Below, in pieces: positions 27,131-34,143 of a stretch of DNA of 64,000 bases. Numbering within the stretch: the stretch's first letter is position 1; the number at the start of each line of letters is the position of its first letter. Location of the stretch: contig NZ_WWCN01000011.1 of NCBI RefSeq assembly GCF_009857445.1, positions 1 through 64,000 of the forward strand. The letters are read 5' to 3'. Below the pieces are notes generated by a model. It had not been told where the DNA came from and made no database searches. It worked only from the letters and a program-made list of their open reading frames with translations. Both the position numbers and the translations under genes were made by a program. This DNA is from Duganella flavida (lineage in GTDB: Bacteria; Pseudomonadota; Gammaproteobacteria; Burkholderiales; Burkholderiaceae_D).

Positions 27131-27144
27131 ATACCTTTTGGTAT
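27131..27144. promoter_or_regulatory. Palindrome upstream of the formate dehydrogenase operon
   Basis: ATACC-TTTT-GGTAT is a perfect 5-bp inverted repeat about 104 bases upstream of fdoG. It has the T-N-A symmetry of a LysR-type site, but no regulator gene lies beside it. The surrounding DNA is AT-rich, consistent with a promoter. Confidence 0.4.
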
Positions 27145-27166
27145 AGAACATTTGATAATCTTGGTT

Positions 27167-28582
27167 TTATTTATAACAACGTTTCAACTGCTTATAGTCG
27201 TAGAAGTGGCTGGCGGCGCTGATTTTGGCGTGCTTGCAGGCCGCTTTGAAGTCAGCTTCCTGCTCGTTGTAGAGCAGGCGCACCAGCGTGCGGCCGGCAG
27301 CATTTTGATAGACGTCCCACTGGAGATTGGCGGCCATCGGCGCGACTTGCGCACCGCGCCAGCTGCTGGCCTGGTAACTGTAAGTCGTCGCGCGCGGCAG
27401 CTGGGTGGACATGCCGGGTAGGCCGAAAGCGCTGGCCAGCGGTACGACGATTTCTGCGTGGGCGAAGCGCAGCTTGGCGGCGTGAGATAAATCGCCGGCG
27501 GCGATGGCGTCGGTCTCTTTGAAAAAATCGTCGAGCAGCGGCGCGGCCATGCGCCAGGTGACGTCGCCGTTTTCCGCGATGCCCGGACCTTTTTCGTAGA
27601 AGGCGATGGCGTCTTCCGCTTCAGCGTAGATGATGGCCTGCTCGGGCGGCATGTACTGGCTGAAGTCCGTCGAGAGTTCGGCGCGCATGTCGGCGGCGGC
27701 CGCATACAGCTCGTACAGTGCCAGTGCCGCATCGGTGGCGTTGGCGATGACGGTCTTGCCGTCGCCGGTCAGTGTGTTGGTGAATTTGCCGTCAGCGCTG
27801 GTGTAGCTGCGCGTGCCGGTGTTGGCGGCGCTGCGTTGGCCGGCGTTGAGCGCTTCGATGAAGGCTGGCGTGAACAGGCGCGCCAGCGTGGCCTGCGCGG
27901 CGGGGTGCAATTGCGGCTGCGCGTGGATTGCGTCCTCGCGCGCTTGCAGTTCGTCGCTCTTGACCCAGCGCTGGTAGGCCAGGCTGGATTCCGTCACCAG
28001 CGTATCGTCCTTGGCATTCAGTTTGTGGAAGTAGAGCGTGAAGCGGTCTACGCCTGCATCGACCAGCGGCGCGAGCGCAGGTTGCTGCTGCACCAGCGAG
28101 CGGCTAAAGAAATAGCCGCTATCGACCGCGCGGTCTTTGCCGGAGGTGACGACGACGAATTTCCGTTTGCCGCTTTCGGCGTCGCGGAACAGTTGCGGCA
28201 TGCGCGCGCGCAGGCGCTCGGCGAGCTGCGTGTGTTCGGCGATGCCCTGCATGGTCTCATTGCCGTAACCGGGCTTGCTGATGCCAGCCACACCGTAGCC
28301 GAGCAGCGCGTTCGCCTGCATCATCTGTTCGATGTCCAGTCCCAGCGTGCGGCCCAGTGGCGTGAGGGCATCTTCCTTCTCCGCCAGCTGCCACAAGTTG
28401 TACAGCGCAAAATCAGTCTTGAAACTGCTCAGCCCCCGCGAACCATGACGCGCCAGCATCTGCGTGTAGACGGCCTTGTAGCCGGCCGGTGGAGCTTCGT
28501 AGCTGGCGCTGGCCTGCTGCGGCGCGTACGGTGTTTTAGTCGTCAACAGCAGTGACAGTGCGAGGGCGGCAGTATTCATCAT
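27167..28582 (-). CDS. MINPP-type histidine acid phosphatase, candidate phytase
   Basis: A 471-residue secreted phosphatase. The signal peptide covers about residues 1-20. The catalytic motif LARHGSRGL has the nucleophile His near residue 46. The distal motif is HAE (His near 375) in RFAHAEIVVPLAS, not the HD of AppA-type phytases. HAE is characteristic of multiple inositol polyphosphate phosphatases. The enzyme would remove phosphates from phytate or other inositol phosphates. Its ATG follows the receptor's stop codon with no gap, so the two are cotranscribed and coupled. Confidence 0.82.
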   Translation of the reverse strand: MMNTAALALSLLLTTKTPYAPQQASASYEAPPAGYKAVYTQMLARHGSRGLSSFKTDFALYNLWQLAEKEDALTPLGRTLGLDIEQMMQANALLGYGVAGISKPGYGNETMQGIAEHTQLAERLRARMPQLFRDAESGKRKFVVVTSGKDRAVDSGYFFSRSLVQQQPALAPLVDAGVDRFTLYFHKLNAKDDTLVTESSLAYQRWVKSDELQAREDAIHAQPQLHPAAQATLARLFTPAFIEALNAGQRSAANTGTRSYTSADGKFTNTLTGDGKTVIANATDAALALYELYAAAADMRAELSTDFSQYMPPEQAIIYAEAEDAIAFYEKGPGIAENGDVTWRMAAPLLDDFFKETDAIAAGDLSHAAKLRFAHAEIVVPLASAFGLPGMSTQLPRATTYSYQASSWRGAQVAPMAANLQWDVYQNAAGRTLVRLLYNEQEADFKAACKHAKISAASHFYDYKQLKRCYK

Positions 28583-30676
28583 TTAGAAGTCTACGCGAAC
28601 ATTGACGCTGGCAGTGCGCGGCGCGCCGATGTTCAGGTAGTTCTCCTGATAGTAGGTCCAGTACTTGCGGTTGGCGATGTTCGAAATATTCGCGCGCACG
28701 CTGATCATCTTGCCGAAGTAGCGATGACGGTAGTTGAAGCCCGCATCGAACAGCGTGTAAGCCGGCAGCGTGTTTACATTGGCTGCGTCCATCGCCAGCT
28801 CGCCCAGATACTGGGTGCCCACGTGCAGCGCCAGGCCTGGCGCCACTTCGCGCCACGTCGCCTGTACCGAAGCCTGGCGGCGCGGCGCACCGACGGCGCG
28901 TTTGCCGCTGTAGCCGGCGGCCGCGTTTTCCAGCGTCGCGTCCAGCAGCATGATGCCGCCTTCGATTGATACGTTCTTCGCTGCCTGCACCACGGTATTG
29001 AACTCGAAGCCTTGGTACTTGGTTTCGCCGTCCATCACGTAGAGGTTGGCGGCGTTGGTGTACTGCGCGCCGCGCTCGATGCGGAACAGCGAAGCGGTGG
29101 CGTTCCACCAGCTGCGCTCCGTCTTCACGCCGACTTCCGACTGCTTGCTCTTGATCGGAGCGAAGGTCTGGTTGGCGTTGACGGTGGACGTCGGCGCGTT
29201 GGCTGCCTGCTCCAGCGCTTCCACGTAGCTGGCGTACAGCGTGGTGTCGGCGGCCGGCTTGTACATCAGCGCGACGGTCGGCGTGGTTTTGTTGGCGGAG
29301 TAGTTGGCGGTCAGCGCGCCCTTGTTCGAGTAGGCGTTGTCGCTGAACTGCGTGTAGCGCAAGCCGCCCAGAATCGACCAGTTGTCGTTGAACTTGAAGG
29401 TGTCGCTGGCGAACACCGCTTCCTGGCGCGTGGTCTCGTCACGATAAGTACCGCCGCTGTAATTGATGCCCCAGACGTTGATGATGGTCGGCGCGTACAG
29501 GTTGCCGGTGCCCAGATAGGTCTTAGGCGTCACCACCGAAGAAGTCGAGACGAGGTTTTGCGACATCACACCGAACACCACATCGTTGCTGCTAAAGTTG
29601 CCGTTGATGGTGGCCTGCACCTGGTCGAAGTGGTAGCCGTGCAGCTCGGAGGTAACGCGGTCCTTGTAATCGCCGGCGTTGCTGGTGACGTAGTACTGGT
29701 CCTTCTTGTACACGCGGGTCGAATCCGAAGTGCGGTAGGACGCATTGGCTACCCACTGCGGCGCGATGCGGTACTCGATGCCGGTGGTGGCCAGCGTGTA
29801 TTCCACATCGCTGCCTGCACCGACGCTATTCAGTTTGCTGTCGCCGTCGATCGGCGTTGGAATCTTGTAGGCTGGTGCGATGATGATATCGGTGCCGCCT
29901 ACGCTGTGGCGGCGCTGGTAGATCGCATCGTAGGTCAGTGCGAAGTCCTTGGTCACGCGCCACTCCAGGTTCAGGCCTGCGGCGTTGCGTTTGATCGAAC
30001 CGCTTTCCTGTTTCAGGTCGCCGTCTTCGTGCAGCAGGTTGAGGCGATAACCAAAGCCGCCTTCTTCGCCGAGACGGCCGCCGGTGTCGATATGCTCTTT
30101 AATCGCGCCGCTCTCCTGGTAGCCCATCGCTGCGCTGAAGCTTGGGCTGGTGGTAGGACGCTTGCTCACATAGTTGACGATGCCACCCGGCGAACCGAAG
30201 CCGTACATATAGCCGGTCAGGCCTTTCATGGCTTCCACGCTTTCAAACATCTCCAGCGGCATTTCGGTGCCGCGGTTGATGTTGGCCAGGCCGTCGATCT
30301 TGTAGCCGTTCAGGTCATCAAGGCGCAGGCCGCGCATCTGGATGGTGGCCGGGTGGGTGGAGATTGGCGGCGAGATGGCCGTTACCGATGCGTCGTATTT
30401 CAGTACTTCGGAAATGCTGGTGGCGAGACGGTCCTCGATCTCTTCACTGGAAACGGCCTTGGTGGAGAAGGGCGTATCCAGTTCCGACTTGCGACCCAAT
30501 GCACCGCTGCTGACGCTGTCGCCGAGTTTTTTCTTCTCGACGGTGGCTTTAACTTCGACCGTGGACAGCGCACCGCCAACGTCTTCCGCCATGGCGGAGA
30601 AGTGGAGGGCGCACAGGCCGGCGGCGGCTAATGCCAGTTGCAGACGGGATGGAGTGAAAGGCGATTTCGAGGACAT
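28583..30676 (-). CDS. TonB-dependent receptor (siderophore-receptor subfamily)
   Basis: A 697-residue outer-membrane receptor. A signal peptide ends near residue 30. The plug domain carries QMRGLRLDDLNGYKIDG and GSPGGIVNYVSKRPT, the layout of siderophore-type receptors. The 22-strand barrel ends VNVRVDF. The subfamily would suggest ferric siderophore uptake, but no Fur-box-like sequence is seen upstream. Instead, a Pho-box-like direct repeat precedes it and an inositol-phosphatase gene abuts it. Uptake of a phosphate ester or its metal complex is therefore a reasonable alternative. Confidence 0.88.
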   Translation of the reverse strand: MSSKSPFTPSRLQLALAAAGLCALHFSAMAEDVGGALSTVEVKATVEKKKLGDSVSSGALGRKSELDTPFSTKAVSSEEIEDRLATSISEVLKYDASVTAISPPISTHPATIQMRGLRLDDLNGYKIDGLANINRGTEMPLEMFESVEAMKGLTGYMYGFGSPGGIVNYVSKRPTTSPSFSAAMGYQESGAIKEHIDTGGRLGEEGGFGYRLNLLHEDGDLKQESGSIKRNAAGLNLEWRVTKDFALTYDAIYQRRHSVGGTDIIIAPAYKIPTPIDGDSKLNSVGAGSDVEYTLATTGIEYRIAPQWVANASYRTSDSTRVYKKDQYYVTSNAGDYKDRVTSELHGYHFDQVQATINGNFSSNDVVFGVMSQNLVSTSSVVTPKTYLGTGNLYAPTIINVWGINYSGGTYRDETTRQEAVFASDTFKFNDNWSILGGLRYTQFSDNAYSNKGALTANYSANKTTPTVALMYKPAADTTLYASYVEALEQAANAPTSTVNANQTFAPIKSKQSEVGVKTERSWWNATASLFRIERGAQYTNAANLYVMDGETKYQGFEFNTVVQAAKNVSIEGGIMLLDATLENAAAGYSGKRAVGAPRRQASVQATWREVAPGLALHVGTQYLGELAMDAANVNTLPAYTLFDAGFNYRHRYFGKMISVRANISNIANRKYWTYYQENYLNIGAPRTASVNVRVDF

Positions 30677-30722
30677 GAGTAACCTGGAGAGTGTGCAAAG
30701 CTCGCAATCTTATCGGGCGTAT

Positions 30723-30740
30723 ATGACGCCCGTATGACGC
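30723..30740 (-). promoter_or_regulatory. Pho-box-like direct repeat with correctly spaced -10
   Basis: On the minus strand the sequence is GCGTCAT-ACGG-GCGTCAT, two identical 7-mers with an 11-base period, as in the PhoB consensus CTGTCAT-N4-CTGTCAT (5 of 7 matches each). Exactly 10 bases further on is TAAGAT (30712-30707), a plausible -10. This is the spacing found in PhoB-activated promoters. It lies 47 bases upstream of the receptor start. Confidence 0.6.
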
Positions 30741-30770
30741 TGCTCCAGGTCCCAAACGATTTACATCGTT

Positions 30771-31673
30771 TTACAACAGCCGTTCGATATCGGCCAGCGA
30801 AGGTGGCGACGCGCCTTGTGCCAGACAGGCCGCAGCACCGGCGGCCACCGAGAACTGCAGATGCTGCAACGGCGCCACATCAGCGCGATGCATCATGCTC
30901 CACGCCAGCGCGGCGATGCTGGCGTCACCCGCGCCGACGGTATCGACAATGGTGATCTTCGGCGCCGGCAGCGACCAGCTCTCGCTGCCCACATGCAGCT
31001 CCGCGCCGTCGCCGCCCTTGGTGTACAAGTAGGTTGCAGCTGGATTCCAGCTGCGCAGCGTGTTGAAAGAACCGTTGATATCCCTGGTGCGGAACAGGCC
31101 TTCCAGATCTTCTTCAGATACTTTAACAACGTCGGCCAGTTCCGTCATGCGGCGCAGCGTGGCGTCGTAGCTGGCGTCCATCAGCAGGCGGTAGTTAGGA
31201 TCGTAGCTGATGCGCACACCTTCACGCTTGAGCTGCTCGGCCAACGCCACCAGCTTGCTAGCAAGTGGTTGCCGCGCCAGACTGATACCGCCAAAGTGCA
31301 CCCACTTGCAGTGCGCGCGCCAGCCTTCCGGTAGTTGTGCCGCATCGAAGTGCAGGTCGGCGCTGTCGTCACCGACAAAGAAATAGGCTGGCGGATCGGT
31401 GCGATGCACGATCGCCAGCAAAGGAGATTTCTGATAACGCTGCAGGAAGCGCAGGTCCAGCCGCGCTGCTTCGCTGGCCTGCCACAGCGCGTCGCCGAAA
31501 ACGTCGCTGCTAATGGCGCCTGCGAACGCGGTCGGTACATCCAGCTTGGCCATGGTGCGCGCCACATTCCACGTCGAGCCGCCGACCTGGCTAAGCCACT
31601 GCTGCTGTGCGGCGTCCTGCACGATCATATCGGTCAGCGCTTCGCCCGCCGCCACAAAAGAAGGGAAGCTCAT
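30771..31673 (-). CDS. PfkB-family carbohydrate kinase, fructokinase-like
   Basis: A 300-residue ribokinase-fold kinase with the N-terminal GGSTWNVARTMAKLD region and the ATP-site signature DTVGAGDASIAAL (Asp near 257). It follows the AGE-family gene with one base between stop and start. If the AGE enzyme makes fructose from mannose, this kinase would give fructose-6-phosphate. Specificity cannot be proven from the sequence. It is the last gene of the minus arm of the hemicellulose locus. Confidence 0.85.
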   Translation of the reverse strand: MSFPSFVAAGEALTDMIVQDAAQQQWLSQVGGSTWNVARTMAKLDVPTAFAGAISSDVFGDALWQASEAARLDLRFLQRYQKSPLLAIVHRTDPPAYFFVGDDSADLHFDAAQLPEGWRAHCKWVHFGGISLARQPLASKLVALAEQLKREGVRISYDPNYRLLMDASYDATLRRMTELADVVKVSEEDLEGLFRTRDINGSFNTLRSWNPAATYLYTKGGDGAELHVGSESWSLPAPKITIVDTVGAGDASIAALAWSMMHRADVAPLQHLQFSVAAGAAACLAQGASPPSLADIERLL

Positions 31674-31674
31674 C

Positions 31675-32886
31675 TCAGTCTTTCTTCAACACGTTGAGCA
31701 CTTCGTAGCAGGCGCCCATGGTGTGATAGTCCACTTTGCCGGCCGGGCTTTTCTCGTCGGTCAGCTTGCTGTTGTCTGCACCGAGGATGCGATACCACGC
31801 GCCATGCTGGTGATCGACGAAATGCTCCCAGCTGTAAGCCCAGATCTTTTCATACCAGGTCCAGTAACGCGCCTCGCCGGTACGTGCGGCCAGCAGTGCG
31901 GCAGTGGCCATGCTCTCGGCTTGCACCCAGAAGTATTTGAGATCGTCGCAGATGCTGCCGTCCGGCGCGAAGCCGTAGTAGATGCCGCCGTGCTGGTGAT
32001 CCCACGCCTTGGCCAGCGCCGCATCGAATAGCTCCACTGCGCGCGGCAACAGCCAGTTCGGATTATTAGCGAGGTGCGCGCCGTGGCGCTCCAGCAGCAG
32101 CAATAGCTTGGCCCATTCGGTCAGGTGGCCCGGCTGATAGCCCCAAGGACGGAAGATATTGCTCTTGTCGTGGCGGTTGTATTCCGTATCCACGGTCCAA
32201 TCGGAATGGTAGTGTTCCCACACCATATTGTCGGCCAGTGCCGCCTGTCGTACGGCGATGTTGTGCGCCAGCGTTTCGGCGCGCAGCAGGTAGGCGCGAT
32301 CGTTGGTCGCTTCGAAGGCGGTGATCAGTGCTTCGCAAGCGTGCATATTGGCGTTCTGGCCGCGATAACCGTCGACGCGCGACCAGTCGGCGCTCGCTTC
32401 GTCGGCGTACAGGCCATGCAGCGGATCCCAGAAGCGCTTCTCCATCAGTTCAAAGGTTTCGTCGATCCATGGTGCGGCTTGGGTTTCGCCAGCCATCAGC
32501 GCGTGGCTGTACGCCAGCAGCACGAAGGCGAGGCCGTAGCAGTGATTGGTGCCGTCGGTGACGCGGCCCTCGCCGTTGTTCCAATCCAGCTGCCATGCGT
32601 AGCCACCGGTTTCAGGATTGCGGTGCGCGTTGCGCAGGAAAGCCAGCGCGTGGCGCAGCCGCTGCCGATCATTCGCATCACCGAACTGTCGCCACGCCAT
32701 CGCATAGTTAAAGACGAAGCGTGTGCTGCTGACCAGATGGCGCGTGTGCGCATCGTAGATCGTGCCGTCGTCTTTGTAGAAGTGATACAGGCCGCCGCTA
32801 GGATCGGTGCAGCGCGCATCATAGAATTGCTTGGTATGGCGAATGTGGTTCAGCAGGGTAGTGCGCGATCGGAAATCAGGGGCCAT
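31675..32886 (-). CDS. AGE-family sugar isomerase/epimerase, mannose isomerase-like
   Basis: A 403-residue (alpha/alpha)6-barrel protein of the N-acylglucosamine 2-epimerase superfamily. Conserved features include VSSTRFVFNYAMAW, the NANMHACEAL helix and WEHYHSDWT, with their catalytic His residues. The superfamily includes mannose isomerase, YihS aldose-ketose isomerase and cellobiose 2-epimerase. Its setting next to a fructokinase-like gene and mannan-degrading enzymes favours mannose to fructose conversion. Only 2 bases separate it from the LacI-type regulator upstream. Confidence 0.82.
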   Translation of the reverse strand: MAPDFRSRTTLLNHIRHTKQFYDARCTDPSGGLYHFYKDDGTIYDAHTRHLVSSTRFVFNYAMAWRQFGDANDRQRLRHALAFLRNAHRNPETGGYAWQLDWNNGEGRVTDGTNHCYGLAFVLLAYSHALMAGETQAAPWIDETFELMEKRFWDPLHGLYADEASADWSRVDGYRGQNANMHACEALITAFEATNDRAYLLRAETLAHNIAVRQAALADNMVWEHYHSDWTVDTEYNRHDKSNIFRPWGYQPGHLTEWAKLLLLLERHGAHLANNPNWLLPRAVELFDAALAKAWDHQHGGIYYGFAPDGSICDDLKYFWVQAESMATAALLAARTGEARYWTWYEKIWAYSWEHFVDHQHGAWYRILGADNSKLTDEKSPAGKVDYHTMGACYEVLNVLKKD

Positions 32887-32888
32887 CT

Positions 32889-33917
32889 TCAGGTCCGTTT
32901 GAAAGTTACCAGGTTCTTGGGGCGCCAGCCGTCCATCACGGTACTGGCGCGGGTGATTAACTCCACCGGCGACACTTTGTCCACCGGCTCTTCATGCGGG
33001 CCATTGAGCAGCAGTTCTACGCCCAATGCGCCTAAATTCTTTTTATCGATGCGCAGCGTGGTCAGGGGACGGTGCCCCAGCACGGCGGTCGAAATATCGT
33101 CGAAGCCGACAATGGCGATATCGTGCGGCACCTTCATGCCGCGCGCTAAACAGCAGCGCATCGCCACCAGTGCGGCGCTGTCGTTGTAGCAGAACACCGC
33201 GTCCGGCGGATGCGGCAGGTCCAGCAGCTGCTCCATCGCTTCCCATGCGCCGGTCTCCAGGTCCACGCCATCCGGCAGATGAGCTTCCAATCGCGGATCG
33301 GCGAGAATGCCTTCTTCGAACAGCGCTTGCCGGTAGCCGCGCGCGCGTTCGCGGATTGAGTAATGCGACAGCGGGCCGGAGATGAAGCCGACGCGCATGC
33401 GGCCGGTGTCGATCAAATGTTTAGTGGCGAGGTAGCCGCCCATCATATTGTCCGGATTGACCGAGCTGTAACCGCGCAGCTTCATATCGATCAGCACCAG
33501 CTGCTTGCCGGTCGAGCGCAACGCGCTCAAGGTCTCCGGTTCAAAGAAGCCTGCGCACACAATGCCGTCCGGCGCGTGCATGCGGATTTGATCGATCAGG
33601 CCATCGGCCGGACCCACCGCCATGAACGACAGCACAATCCCTTGCTTGCGGCAGGCTTCCTCCGCACCGTGCAGCACTGGGGAGTAGAACGGGCTGCTGG
33701 ACGCCGTGTTATGGTGGCGATGCAGCAGGAACGTCAGGCGGCGCAGGCGTTTCGGGCGTAGCTTGCAAAAATCGTAGCCCAGTTCACGCGCGGTTTCCAG
33801 CACCATCTGGCGCGTGGCTTCGGTCAGGCCGGGCTCATTTTTCAATGCGCGCGAAATCGTACCCGCCGACACGCCAGCGACGCGGGCGATATCCCTGATC
33901 GTTACGTTGGTGGCCAT
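32889..33917 (-). CDS. LacI-family transcriptional regulator
   Basis: A 342-residue repressor. The helix-turn-helix (TIRDIARVAGVSAGTISRAL) occupies residues 6-25, followed by a hinge helix and a periplasmic-binding-protein-like sensor domain. It heads the minus arm and faces the glycoside hydrolase genes across a 226-base divergent intergenic region. That region contains four GTTTAG/CTAAAC half-sites, its probable operators. The ligand is likely a mannan-derived sugar, by context. Confidence 0.92.
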   Translation of the reverse strand: MATNVTIRDIARVAGVSAGTISRALKNEPGLTEATRQMVLETARELGYDFCKLRPKRLRRLTFLLHRHHNTASSSPFYSPVLHGAEEACRKQGIVLSFMAVGPADGLIDQIRMHAPDGIVCAGFFEPETLSALRSTGKQLVLIDMKLRGYSSVNPDNMMGGYLATKHLIDTGRMRVGFISGPLSHYSIRERARGYRQALFEEGILADPRLEAHLPDGVDLETGAWEAMEQLLDLPHPPDAVFCYNDSAALVAMRCCLARGMKVPHDIAIVGFDDISTAVLGHRPLTTLRIDKKNLGALGVELLLNGPHEEPVDKVSPVELITRASTVMDGWRPKNLVTFKRT

Positions 33918-33999
33918 TTTTCTTATGTCTCCCCGATGTGATTGAAGTCTTGCATAGGCTTCCGATGACGGTCAAACAACTCATCGACTTAGCCTTTGA

Positions 34000-34048
34000 G
34001 TTTAGCGCAATTTACTAAACAGACTGCGTTTAGTGAAGATGGCTAAAC
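34000..34048. promoter_or_regulatory. Array of four alternating GTTTAG/CTAAAC half-sites
   Basis: Half-sites lie at 34000 (GTTTAG), 34015 (CTAAAC), 34028 (GTTTAG) and 34043 (CTAAAC). Two identical GTTTAG-N9-CTAAAC palindromes are thus 28 bases apart, and the inner pair also forms TTTACTAAAC-N7-GTTTAGTGAA. The array sits in the divergent promoter region next to the LacI-type gene, so it is the likely operator for both arms. Confidence 0.65.
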
Positions 34049-34143
34049 TGCGACCAAATTTCGCATGTTGTTTGACCCGCGTGCGGCAACTATGCAGAAT
34101 CTTTTCAACATTACAAAAACAAGCATCATAAAAAGGAGACTGT

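Noticed and set aside
28583..30676. Receptor assigned as the mannan-oligosaccharide importer of the adjacent locus
   Set aside because: Its plug is of the siderophore subfamily and it is coupled to a phosphatase gene with its own promoter signal, separate from the kinase gene upstream.
30715..30731. GGGCGT-ATATG-ACGCCC hairpin as a terminator after the PfkB gene
   Set aside because: There is no T-run on either side, and the bases overlap the Pho-box-like repeat and spacer, which explains them better.
30660..30770. Fur box upstream of the siderophore-type receptor
   Set aside because: No GATAATGATAATC-like repeat was found; the only ordered signal is the Pho-box-like direct repeat.
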